NCBI RefSeq assembly: GCF_035046505.1
Contig: NC_089827.1
Coordinates: forward strand, 58,122,356 to 58,186,355
Origin: Tiliqua scincoides
Lineage: Eukaryota > Chordata > Lepidosauria > Squamata > Scincidae
Reading direction: 5' to 3'
DNA: 64,000 nt
The translations under genes and the position numbers were made by a program. A model generated the notes under the pieces. That model made no database searches, had not been told where the DNA came from, and saw only the letters and a program-made list of their open reading frames with translations. Positions 53,800 to 64,000 of the stretch are shown piece after piece (positions within the stretch are counted from its first letter, which is position 1; each line of letters opens with the position of its first letter).

Positions 53800-55475
53800 G
53801 TAAAAGTTATTTTTATTTATCACCTGTTGGCTGATTGCCTTCTCCCACCACTGTATGCAACACATGCCCTGTTGGCATGGTTGGATGGTGGAAAATGGTG
53901 GGGATAGGACTGGGCTTAATAGCTGTATTTACAGTCAAATGAAAGTTGTTGCACCAGTTCAGCTGTGTCTTGGTTGGCAAGACCCTGGAATCTGACTTAC
54001 CCTATGTAACCTGTCTCTTTGATCTCTTTCAGTGCATGTTTGCACAACTGTTTTGAAAATGGCCACAGGTGAGAGATGTAGGCTAGATCAGCAGAGAAAA
54101 TTATCCAGATAGTTTCCCCTGTAATTTACATATACTACAACTAGTTCTTGTAATATATTGGGCAATTGTGTGCTCTATTGGATGACCTTTTTTTTTTCCA
54201 ACCACTTAAACTTCACAAAGATTATTAACATTTTTGGTGAGAATCCAGTGTTCAGGTTTTCACAGCTTCCTTAGAAATTTTCATAGATGGGAACATGTAG
54301 GCTGGGGGAATCAAGTATGCAAACTTGCTAGTCTGAGAAAGTGCCCTATGGCCATTTCTTAGGAAGCTGTGGAAACCTGCCATGTTCCACACTTATACAA
54401 GGTCTTTTTAGCTTTTTCCTCAGTAGCTTCCTACATCCCCTGAAAAGCTCCCTCCCAGAGACCTGCCAGGGCAGCACCACATGGGGCTTGAAGAACATGA
54501 AGGCAACTAAAAATTCACCACTCTTCATGCATGCACATTAGTGTGCTGTGTGCATGCGTGTGCGCGTGTGTGTGTCTGGATCCCATCAATTATTTTGAGA
54601 GTATTTAATCTGGATTTAAGTAGAAACATCTGGTAGACTTGCTGTGGAAGGTTTGGAAGACAGGAGAGATCATCTGACCTGTTAATAGTTCCTCAAGGAC
54701 TGCTTTCATAGTGAAAATGTTTATGATGGCTTGCAGTGCTCTCTTCTAGCAAAAACGACCTCTGTATATCAAGTGACATCTTTCACTATCACCAATGCGT
54801 ATTCCCCTATGCTGTCATTTTTGGGAAGCTAAGAAGTCCATGGGATTTTGACAATATATATTTCCTGTGATGGGAGTTGAAAATAAGGTAGAATTGGGAA
54901 TTCCTTTCCCAGTTTTTATACTGCCAATGTATACATGCTCTTCAACAAACATACTGTAATTGCCTAGAGAGAGTTAGCCCAAAGAAACTAGAAAAAATTC
55001 AAGCCACTTGAAATCATGTTACAAATCAGTCTGGTTGAGCTGGTATTGCTCAGGTACCCTCTGCTTTTCTGACTGTCATCTAGTGAACAGTAAATCAAGG
55101 CAAGCAGGGGGGAAAAATTCTCCAGGAAGGTAGATGGCTCTCTTCTGCTGTTGAAATGGGGGCTTCATCATAATGTTGCACTGTTCACTTTTTTGTGGTT
55201 CAGACCTTGCAATCTTTGTTCATCAGTAAGAACTCATTGCCTGTGCTTACCTCCCCCAAAGCTGCAAGTGAATGGCAGAAGTGCTTCAATATAAGCACGG
55301 GGTGAGGAAATGAGCTGGAAAAAAATCATTAGCAGTTGTAACAATGGCTGAGCAAGAGAAGCTGCATGAGAAGGAGAATAAAGACCAACAGAAAAAAATA
55401 AATGAAGAATTGGGGAAATTGATTATGAAGCCTATTATTTTACACTGTGCAAGAACAATTGTGCAATAGGCTAAT

Positions 55476-55477
<2 letters not shown>
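53800..55477. other. Intergenic, little recognised
   Basis: A remnant of a GGATAGGACTGGGCTT-type MITE end lies at about 53902-53918. A short GT-rich run lies at 54541-54577. No gene. Confidence 0.4.

Positions 55478-55511
<34 letters not shown>
55478..55511 (+). repeat. (TC)n microsatellite
   Basis: Seventeen or so dinucleotide units. Confidence 0.95.
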
Positions 55512-55513
<2 letters not shown>

Positions 55514-56523
55514 GCAGATGCTGGACAGTCATGAAGGCATGCTCTTCTCTTTCTAATGGAGCAGAACTCTGAGAAAAGCAATATCAATGGTGGACAACTG
55601 GTAAATCAAAATGATGCTACAGCCTGTACAAAATGCCCTTCCACTTGGAAAGGATTATGGTCTGCCACATGACATCATTGCATCGGTTAATGTGTTTGTT
55701 GCCCTACATACTAGAGTGGCAATTCACTATGTTGTTCAGGAAAACACATTAATAACAGACATCAAGACAGCTACATAGTGTATAAATAACATTAATTCCC
55801 TCCTGATCTTTAGTGTGAGGAGGGGGAAGCCAGTATTCTATGATGTATGGGCAAATGATTACTGCTAATTGTATTTCTTAAACTTTTAATTGAAAGTTTA
55901 TCAGAAGGATAGTAAAATATCACTGACCTTCCACAGCCAATCTCAGAGGTCGGTCAAGTTGGGCATTGATTGAGGATTCCCCAGAATCCTAGCAATATGA
56001 GCTCTGAAGCACCATCACAAGTGGTACGTTCACTGCCTTCTCTCTTCTGAGGAAGCCTGTTCACAGAGAGTGAAAGAGGAGGCTGCTAGATCCTCAAGGT
56101 CCAATGCTATTCAGATGTTGTGCCAATGTGGTGTGGATGGTGGTGCAGTGTCTGTCATATCCTGACCTGCAATGCTACAACAATGACACACTGATACCAG
56201 CACAACGGTGCCCAAGTAGCAAGCCTGTCTTGGCCTATCCCAGTAGCACCCCAGTACTATCCAACCCAGCCCATTACCCACAGAGCAGCATCATGACTGC
56301 AGCGTGTCGTTACTGTGACATCAGCATGGCATCTGTGTGACATCCATGTGTCATCACCATTAAGTCAGCGCATAATTATCATGACTGTGTGCTATCAGTG
56401 GGATATCCAAGAAGCCAAACATTGCATCCAGTCAGCCCCAATGATGGCAGCAAGGGTGACCTGAGAAGCAGAAGCAGGGGTATATGTAGGGCCAATGACT
56501 GGCCAATGCTGGGGAGCCAATGC
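55512..56523. other. Intergenic, no gene recognised
   Basis: GGTCCAATGCTATTCAGATG near 56098 may be a decayed MITE start. Nothing else is assigned. Confidence 0.35.
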
Positions 56524-57023
56524 TGTTATGATATATGCCCCAGGCCTACAGGGAATTTGCAGGCTGGATAGGGCAAGGCTAGGCCCTGATGTCTTGGCCT
56601 GCATACATGTAGTGTAGCCCAGGTGCATCATGGGATTGGCTGATGCAACAGGGCATAGCAGGGATGATGCAATACCCTGCAATACCATGTCACCAGACAA
56701 TGAGTCATGCAGTCACCAGATCGTAGCCCGCCTCTCATTGGCCAGTGCCAATATATACTGCAGCGTATGCAAGCTGCTGTGTGGGAGATGTTATGTGGAG
56801 TGTCTGCAGGAAGCTATGTCGGTGGAGTTGATGATTGGAGTTGAGAAAAGTGCTATCTTGCTGTTTGCTTGCTGTGCTGCTTTGCACTGTAAATATTGTA
56901 TATAACTTCAAGGAAAGGACATTTGGTGGTGGAGCACTGCCATGTCTGTGCCTCGTTATTTACCGGGAGTATCTGCCTGACCTTGAGACTCTGGAGCTGC
57001 GGTGTCGGCTGCGTACTTCAACA
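56524..57023 (+). mobile_element. Possible solo LTR (Gypsy-like fossil)
   Basis: A 500-bp block starts TGTTATGAT and ends TTCAACA. A CAAT-like TCATTGGCC precedes a TATA-like ATATATACTGC, and an A/T-rich TGTAAATATTGTATATAA region follows about 130 bp later. The layout resembles reptile Gypsy LTRs, but no target duplication was found and no internal virus-like genes flank it. It is a fossil. Confidence 0.3.
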
Positions 57024-58410
57024 GGTACCCTCCTCCAGCCACAAGGAATGAATAACATTCATTCCACAGGTACCACTTCAGCCAAGGGGAGATGCCCCAA
57101 GGATACCACACACAGTATAAAACAAGAATACCATAGCACCTCTTCTGCCCCACAGAAGCTACAGTGACATCAGCAGCTAAGGGGTAAAAGCAAAGAACTG
57201 CTAGGGACACACCTACCAAAGTTCAAGTCCCCTCGTCCCATCCATATAAAAACATACATCCAAGGAATACATTTTCAGCAGAGCACAAGTAGAAAGATAG
57301 CTCTCTTGGAAGAGGGGAGCCATTTAAAAAACACACACAAATCCCAACATGGCAAGGGTTTGAGTGCCTGTGGAGGCACCTGCCAACTAGAAGGAGTCCT
57401 TTGGTCAGGGCAGGGATTCTGATGAATGTTTGACCAGCAGTAGCCAGTGTTTGACTGGAGTCCCTGGCATTTGCCAAATGGAGGAGGCACTCCCTGCTCC
57501 TAGCTGTTGCAAATGAAGGGATGGTTAGGGAACACAGTTGAAAGCAGAGGCTGATAATCCTGAGGGGTTAGGAGATGGGTACAGACATGAGACAGAGGTG
57601 CAATATCAATGTATGGCAGCATGGAATTCCCTCTCTCCCTTGCTTACCTGTGTGGGGTGCATTGTCCTTTCCCAGTTGGGATAGTGAGGTAGAGGTTCCA
57701 GCTCGGTGTCTGTCTGTGGAGTCCTCCTGGGGCAGAGTCCCTACAATTAGAATTCTGAGGAGACTAGTGTTAACAAACTATCATGCCATACATGCTGTGA
57801 GGGACAAGAGATTGTTGGTGCAATGTGCTCCCTCTGCACTCCAAGTGCTCTTTCACTAGGGTTACCATCAGCAAAGTTCTCCTTTAAGAGACCAGAGAAA
57901 TATAGCCCGATGCTACAAATATGATAATCTGAACGGCAGTCTCCCTGGCAGGGGCTTTATACTGGGTTTGGTGTGCTGTGATTGGTTGCTACATGTTGTC
58001 TGTATCCTATGCTCCATTGTAGGAAAGAGAGTGGGGCAGGAGGATGGCAGGAGGTGAGATTTTCTGCTCTTTTCCTCTTCCCCATTGTTCCTTATGGACC
58101 AGTAGTGTACCATTTTTCAAGTATTAGGGGTGTGTCTGAAGAAGGGTTAGAATATGGTGTATGTCGACTCCTCCTTGTCCCTCCCACATCCCTCCTACAT
58201 CCCTATTTTGGCTTCTCTGCTACTGAAATTGTGCTGGTATCTGAGTGATGTCCGAGCTATGTTTGGTGTGGTGTTCTTCCACAGTTGTGTCAGCATCTTT
58301 GGTATGCTTGTCAGTGGGAAGGTTTCTGCATTGGCAGGGCTGTTGTCGTGCAGTGTATGAGATACACTGTTATATTTCGAGGATAGGATATTTCAGCTTG
58401 TCAACTGAAC
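57024..58410. other. Intergenic, no feature recognised
   Basis: No gene or repeat assigned. Confidence 0.4.
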
Positions 58411-58418
58411 TTAATAGC

Positions 58419-58957
58419 CAACGATGGGAACTCAAGACTCACAGACTTAATTCAAGTTCCGAAATCATGTTTTTTGTGGCTTGTGGAGACTCAAGTCATG
58501 CACTTCACTGATTTGGGCACTGACTTGCACTTTGGAGTTTTTACCCTAAAAGAGTCATGACTCAAACTTGACTCGAGTTCTGACTCTCTTTAGTGGTGTG
58601 TGCTTGCTTGCCTCCTTTTTTGTTTTTTCAGCCACTTCCGCATCATCCCAAAAGACCTTGTGGGTTATCCAGAAACAGTCTTTCAGACCAACAGCAGCAG
58701 CAGGCATGGTGGGAGGAGGGTAGGTGGTTTCAGGAGTCAGGGCTGGGGGTTTGATGGGAAGAGGAAGGCTTAAGGGTTGTTGTTTTTTTTTGCTCAAGAA
58801 CTTGTTTGTCAAAATGATTTTGGACTCAAGTCAAAATGACTTGAAATTTTCCATGAGTTGAGTCACGATGGGGTGCGCTGTGACTCAACTTAAGTTGCGG
58901 GCTTACTGACTTGGAACTTGACACATGACTTGGCACTGTGACTTTAGTACATCCCTG
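58419..58957. mobile_element. hAT-like element rich in GACTC/GAGTC words, 539 bp
   Basis: The 8-bp duplication TTAATAGC (58411-58418) and CTAATAGC (58958-58965) matches at 7 of 8. The ends CAACGATGGGAACTCAAGAC and TGACTTTAGTACATCCCTG are degraded inverted repeats. The interior repeats GACTCAAGTCATG-like words in both orientations. Confidence 0.75.
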
Positions 58958-58965
58958 CTAATAGC

Positions 58966-59809
58966 TGAATTATAAGGAATTTGTCACTCCACTGTGGCTT
59001 CTTTTCATTCCTCTCCAGTAATAACTAAATTCAATACTTATGTAGAACAGGTGGATTATATAGGATGTAACCAGAACTTCTCAGAGATGGGGCTTTGTAG
59101 AGCTGGTGTGGCCTCATGACCCATCTTTCCCATGTGTGTATCATTAAGCTGTGTGGGAATACATTCAAGAAAGGAGCAACCTCGCCATATCTGGTAATGC
59201 ATATATCAGCTTGGAAAAGCAATCTATTCCTTTTTCACTACATATTGAGCAGATAGTCTGCTACAAATTTCATTGTCACTTGATCCTTGCCAATAATGTG
59301 TTTTTCAGTGCAATTCTAACTTGCATAGGCCTGCCCTGTATCCAGCGTTAGTTTTGGGCTACAAGTGGTTCAGGACAAATGCTTCCCTTTACCCCAGGAA
59401 GAGCCGCTGCAGCCTCAATGGGTCCACTTGAATTTGCGCCACCTCAAGAGGTGGCACAGATCTGAGAAGCCCAGAAATGCACCACGCTGCCTGGGAACAG
59501 GGTCAGGATCTGGCACAAGCGGCCCCATCCTCACTCTCCCTTTGCCCGCCTGCTGCCCACCCTCCCCCTAGAACACCTCCTCCCTGCCTCCCTCCCACAG
59601 CCCCCCAGACCTCTGGGTCAACCAAGCTTGGTTGGTGCGGACCTACCTTTCTCCCTTGGCATGGAGTCTGGTTGCAGCCTTCGCGGCCTGGCATGCGTTC
59701 CTGCACTGGCCCAGCCGACACTCAAGGAGGCACAACATGCTTTACAGCACGTTTGCGACCCTCCCAGGCCGACACAAGGAACTTGCACCAGCCAAGTACC
59801 CAATTAGGA
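58966..59809. other. Intergenic, old repeat traces
   Basis: A GGCACAGATCTGAGAAGCCC block at 59454 recurs in related form near 60595 (GGTGCAGATCTGAGCAGTC). Both copies are followed by GGGTCAGGATCTGGC, so an unnamed dispersed repeat is present twice. Confidence 0.45.
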
Positions 59810-59934
59810 CAGGTTGACCAGACACAATGGAGGACAGAACCCTTCCATGTTGAGCTGCACCTGCCAAAATTCCCTCTTCTATACAATGGTTAAAGGTACA
59901 GGCACTCTGTCCTCCATTGTATCTGGTCACCCTG
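59810..59934. mobile_element. Small palindromic hAT-like MITE, 125 bp
   Basis: CAGGTTGACCAGACACAATG and CATTGTATCTGGTCACCCTG are inverted ends that continue through GAGGACAGA. The flanks AATTAGGA (59802-59809) and AGTTAGAA (59935-59942) match at 6 of 8. Confidence 0.8.
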
Positions 59935-59942
59935 AGTTAGAA

Positions 59943-61914
59943 TTGTGCTCTTTGATAATTTATTTTAAACAAAAGTATGTTTTCCAAGCAGGGGATGGGG
60001 AGCAATATTCTGGTCAACTACTAAACCCTAGACACTGAGCAAAATAGTTGTGGATCTGCACCATATGCCAATGGTGTGAAAAGGGAAACTTTGGGCCAAT
60101 GCAATCTAATGTTTTCATTCATCCACAGGGTTTCTTTTGTAATCTTTCATTTTTCAGGAATATACATGCAAAATAATACTCCCAGTTGCATGGATTTTTT
60201 AAAATGCACAGCAATGGGGTAAAATATATTCCATTCACTACTTAATAGTGTATTTAACAGTTCAGAGCTTCAAGAATTTGCTGGGATCCAGTGTAGCTGA
60301 GAAGATCTAGGATCCACATAAAAGATGTCTATGCTGGCACTTTTGTATCACTGTTGGTTACCACCGTACATGGCTTCATAACCAGCCTGCACAATCCTTA
60401 ATAGACTCATAAGAGGACACTTGAGCCTGGGGCAAGTATGGATGACTTCCCAGTGACCAAGCAGGGAAGCTGGTAGAGTGTTTTATGGAACATTCTCTTC
60501 AAGTTTACAACTACTACCGTCTCATACGCGCACGTACACACAGAGCCTGACCTGGCTTGCTCCAGACATTATCCATCTGCCATGTAAAAGGAGTGGTGCA
60601 GATCTGAGCAGTCTGAAACTGCATTGGGTTGCCCAGGAGTGGGGTCAGGATCTGGCCTAAGTGCCAGATCCTGGCCCCATCCTTCGCTCTTTAGGACAAT
60701 TAATCCTTTAGGACAATTAATATTGTATGGGAACGTTCCCCATTTTCTTTTCTCTAAGTATATCAGTCGTAACAATGATGAATAATAACAGAGCCTTACA
60801 TCAAGCTTACATGGCAGGAGTCGAGTCCGGTCAGTTGGAGCTCTTCCTGAGCCAGATATCTATCAAAGGTCCACCTGGCCAGGCCTCCCCTTCTCATGGT
60901 AGTAACATGGTTTGTTCTCACTCTTAGCAGGCTAGCAGTAGCTACAAGTGCTCTAGCTGGCAATGATTACCCACCATAATTTTTCTCCATCCACTGATCC
61001 CTGTCAGCACTATGTGGGACATTTTGGGAGGAAAACATGGCAGGTAATAGGCAACTTTTTGAGCACTGTGTGGTTGTTGGTAGTCCACCAAGAATATAAG
61101 GAACCAGCATCTGCTACTATGGTAGTCATGCTAGTCATAGGGTGCCTATCAGAGGTCACCTTGCCAAGGGCCTTCTCAAACTTAGAAATCACTCTGGTCA
61201 CATGGCATATTTCAGGGTCAGACCCTTCACTTTGTCCACAGTAACCAACAGCCCAATGTTACCTAAGTTCCCCTGTGCCATTGCTACAGCGCCAGCATGG
61301 GTTATCCTGCATCCCTTCTCTTTCTCTTCAGAAACCCAGAGGCCATCAGTCAACTACAACAGCCATTGTTGGGTGCCATTAGGTACAGGATGCCTTGAAG
61401 ATGGCTATATTCTAATGAATAAAAGTGTGCTTAGCAATAATAGGGGTAGCACATGCACACACATACACAGGTACCTTTATTTGAAATAGAACTATGATTA
61501 TGGCAAACGTACCTTTTGTGCAAGCACTTCAGAAATGTTTCTGAAAGTGAATTGAGCATTGGTGTGCCAGATGACCCTGTGTAGTTATGAATGGTTCAGG
61601 TGACGAGTCCAAGACCAGCTGTAAGTGGTTTACATGGAGGAATAAAAGAAAAGCCCCCTGGTTCTGTGAACTGGCCCATCATGTCTGCTTTGGGTCCCCC
61701 TTGGGGGGAGAAAGGCAGGAAAGAACTGCAGGCCATAAAATAATAAATGCACGATGTCTGTGAAAGGGAGGCAGTAAAGGAACTTCTTTCTATTTACCGC
61801 ACAAAGGTACATACAGGAGTGGAAAGCGGGGCTGCTGTTTCTCCCGAGATGCCTGCAGTTGGCAGGATCCTGTTTCCACAGAACATACTGGAGGGCAGAG
61901 GGCTGTATGTGAGA
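59943..61914. other. Intergenic, no gene recognised
   Basis: It contains the second copy of the unnamed GGTCAGGATCTGGC repeat near 60593-60660. No conserved frame. Confidence 0.4.
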
Positions 61915-62780
61915 GGGCAATCCTAAGCATGTCTACTCAGAAGTAAGTCCTATTGTGCTCAATGAGGCTTACTCCTAGGAAAGTGTGGCTAGGATGGCAC
62001 CAAGTGTTCTCTTGACGCCTCTGGAGTCTCAGAGTGTGGTGTGGGTTCTGGATCAGAACGGAGGCGGCTGTAAATCAAGGCAGGCGGCAGCAGCACAGGA
62101 AAGGGGGCACAGCTGGCTGGAGGCGTCGCAGGGAAGACGCTGGCTTTCCAGCACAATACTGCCTGACGCCTTTCCACGTAATAAAGCGCCTTCCTTCCCC
62201 CCCCGGCCCGCTTCGGTGCTGAGTCTCCCTGCTTTGGGTAGAGGAGGAGAAATGGATCCTGGCAGGAAGGAAACGCAGGAGTTGTGCAAGGGGACTGGGA
62301 AAGACCTTTGGCCACCCACCGACCCACCCTGGCGATACTTTCTGCTCCAGTCAGACCCACAGACAAGGGTTAATGTACACGGACTTGGAGCCCGACCCTA
62401 TGCCTGTCTACTCAGAAGTAAGTCCCATTGAAGTCAATGGGGCTTGCTCCCAGGTAGGAGTGGATAGGGTTGCAGCCTGCCAAACCTCTCTCCCCCCATT
62501 TGAGACTGCAACCCTATCCACACTTACCTGGGAGTAAGCCCCATTGACTGCAAGGGGACTTACTCCTGAGTAGAGGTGGCTAGGCTTGGGCTCTAAGGCT
62601 GCAATCCTATCCACTTACCTGGGAGTAAGCTCCACTGACTATAATGCGACTTAATTCTGAGTAGGCGCGCATGGAATGGGACTCTGAGGCGGCCATCCCA
62701 GCCACATTTACCCGGGAGTAAGCCCCATCGACTACAATGGGACTTACTTCTGAGTAGACACGGTTAGGATTGGGCTCTAA
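61915..62780. repeat. Cluster of five palindromic MITE copies before the right-hand CpG island
   Basis: Copies lie at about 61915-61998, 62392-62480, 62503-62597, 62600-62685 and 62690-62780. They carry arms such as CTCAGAAGTAAGTCCCATTG and GGGAGTAAGCCCCATTGACT and ends like GGATTGGGCTCTAA. The last four form an almost continuous array. The orientation of individual copies is hard to assign because the unit is palindromic. Confidence 0.8.
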
Positions 62781-63590
62781 ACCCCTTGGCTCGCACTTCC
62801 GGGCTGGTGTCTGCAGTGGCAAACGAGGGAGGAAGAAGGGGGGCCTGTCTTCCCATATAGGCGCGCACAGCACCGGCTCTGCCAGTTCCAGGGTGCCCCA
62901 GCCTCCCCCCACCTTCCTCCATAGGATTACAATAGGCATGACCCAAGCAGCCATCCAGTGGCACAGTTTGGCCGACAGAAAACGAACGCTCAGGGCGGGG
63001 GCGAGTTCCGCCTTTGCCTTTAAGAGCGAGTTTGCGGAAGGGGAGAGCCGGAGGAGAGCGCGCCGAGTGGCTGAGCGGGTCTCGTGACCACGCCCGGCTC
63101 CGCCCCCGCTCCGCTCGTCCTCCGCGTTCCATTGTGTGTGTGCGTGTGTGAGCGCGCGCGGGCGCGCGAGAGCTGCGTGAGTCCCCGCCTCCCCCTGTCA
63201 GGCCACGCCCCTTTTCTCTCTCGCTCTCTCTCTTGGCTCATTTCCGGCCGCCGCCGCTCGTTTCCCTCTGAGGAATCGGGAGAGTGAAGAAACAACAGCC
63301 GCCATTTTGTTTGTGTGTGTGAGGGCGACGGAGAGGGAGGGAGCCGAGCGAGAGGGACCGAGCCGGGCGGGAGGCGGTGGAGCAGCGCTGAGGGAGACAC
63401 CCCAGGGCCGGCCGGCCAGCCCGAAAGCCTCCGCGGTGGCCCCCGCCGGCCGCCCCCCGCCTCGCAGCCCGTGAGGGAGCCCTGGACGCGCTCCCGGCTC
63501 CGGCCAGAGACTCGGGACGCCGCACGGACCCCGCCCTCGGCCCCTCCTGGCGCCCGCCCCGGAGGCCGCCTCGGAGCCCCGCTCGCCTCG

Positions 63591-63617
63591 CCCGCCCGCC
63601 GCCGCCGCCGCCGCCGC
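63591..63617 (+). repeat. (CCG)n run in inferred 5' UTR
   Basis: About eight CCG units at 63591-63617. A second short run occurs near 63780. Confidence 0.85.
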
Positions 63618-63633
63618 CTTCCCCAGGGCGGAC

Positions 63634-63663
63634 ATGAGACGGAGCCGCTCCAGAAGCGCCTGA
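63634..63663 (+). CDS. Possible upstream ORF, 9 codons
   Basis: ATG at 63634 encodes MRRSRSRSA and stops at TGA 63661-63663. It would act only if transcription starts upstream of it, which the promoter motifs suggest. It is the only ATG on the + strand that I see between 63300 and 64000. Confidence 0.3.
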   Translation: MRRSRSRSA

Positions 63664-63961
63664 GGCACCGCGGAGCCTTCCCCTCCCTCCCCGCTCGCAA
63701 CCATCCTTCTCCGGGGAGGGGGAAGAGACAGAGAGAAGGGGGGAGGGGCCGCTGCTGCTCCTTCCTCCTCCTCCTCCCCCCGCCGCCGCCGCCGCTGCTC
63801 TGGGATCGAGCCCCCCTCCTGCCCGCAAGGGGGGCCCCTGCTCCAGCCAGAGGAAGAAAGGAAGAGACGCTGGTCGGCAGGGGGGCGCCCGGAGTCCAGA
63901 CGCCCCCCCCAGCTCCAGCCCCCCCATCATCCCAGGATCGGTGCTGCCTCCATCGGGACAA

Positions 63962-64000
63962 CAGCCCCTCCTCCTCCTCTTCCTCCTCCTTCTCCTCCTT
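63962..64000 (+). repeat. (CCT)n pyrimidine tract at window edge
   Basis: CCTCCTCCTCCTCTTCCTCC and more continue to the end of the window, probably still in the 5' leader. Confidence 0.85.

Larger units (their letters stand above)
62960..64000 (+). promoter_or_regulatory. EP300: CpG-island promoter and 5' leader, inferred EP300
   Basis: This is a dense CpG island with GC boxes (CCACGCCCGGCTCCGCCCCC near 63088), an ETS-like ATTTCCGG at 63240-63247 and the YY1-type GCCGCCATTTTG at 63298-63309. It lies next after RBX1 in the same direction. In mammals that position is held by EP300, a lysine acetyltransferase and transcriptional co-activator. No EP300 coding sequence is visible, so the gene call rests on synteny and on the promoter alone. 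Confidence 0.6.

Noticed and set aside
63020-63961. A 313-codon minus-strand open frame and companions of 168 and 230 codons in the right-hand CpG island
   Set aside because: They are rich in Gly, Arg, Pro and Ser, as expected when a GC-rich leader is read on the opposite strand. No domain is recognisable.

Overview
This window looks like vertebrate nuclear DNA, most likely from a squamate or other non-avian reptile. It carries spliced host genes with standard GT..AG introns. Its repeats include CR1, L2 and R4-type LINE fossils, many hAT-like and Harbinger-like non-autonomous DNA transposons, and a tRNA-derived SINE with an L2-like tail. I saw no Alu or mammalian L1. The organism is inferred from repeat content only.

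Three host genes are present or implied, all on the + strand: the last two coding exons and 3' UTR of XPNPEP3 (about 1742-5285), a complete five-exon RBX1 (coding 11058-17846, CpG-rich promoter about 10440-11250), and a CpG-island promoter and leader at about 62960-64000. I infer that the last is the 5' end of EP300, because mammalian gene order is XPNPEP3-RBX1-EP300. The coding start of that gene lies beyond the window.

The roughly 45 kb between RBX1 and the right-hand island (18.2-62.9 kb) has no host gene that I can support. It is a repeat landscape. The best-resolved items are: a 2.5-kb non-LTR retrotransposon at 51255-53787 whose 5' half (5' UTR and endonuclease) is inverted relative to its RT half, the whole flanked by a perfect 12-bp target-site duplication; two short elements (21364-21618 and 28881-29276) that join the 5' UTR of the same LINE to its 3' end through one shared junction; several hAT-like elements with recognisable 8-bp duplications; MITEs with Harbinger-like ends; and a 73-bp TTAA-flanked MITE in the XPNPEP3-RBX1 spacer.

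XPNPEP3 is a mitochondrial/cytosolic aminopeptidase P and RBX1 is the RING subunit of cullin ligases. They are syntenic neighbours and no shared pathway is implied. I found no convincing new multi-gene system. The most novel structural lead is the LINE together with its internally deleted derivative family. All family names come from pattern recognition without database searches.
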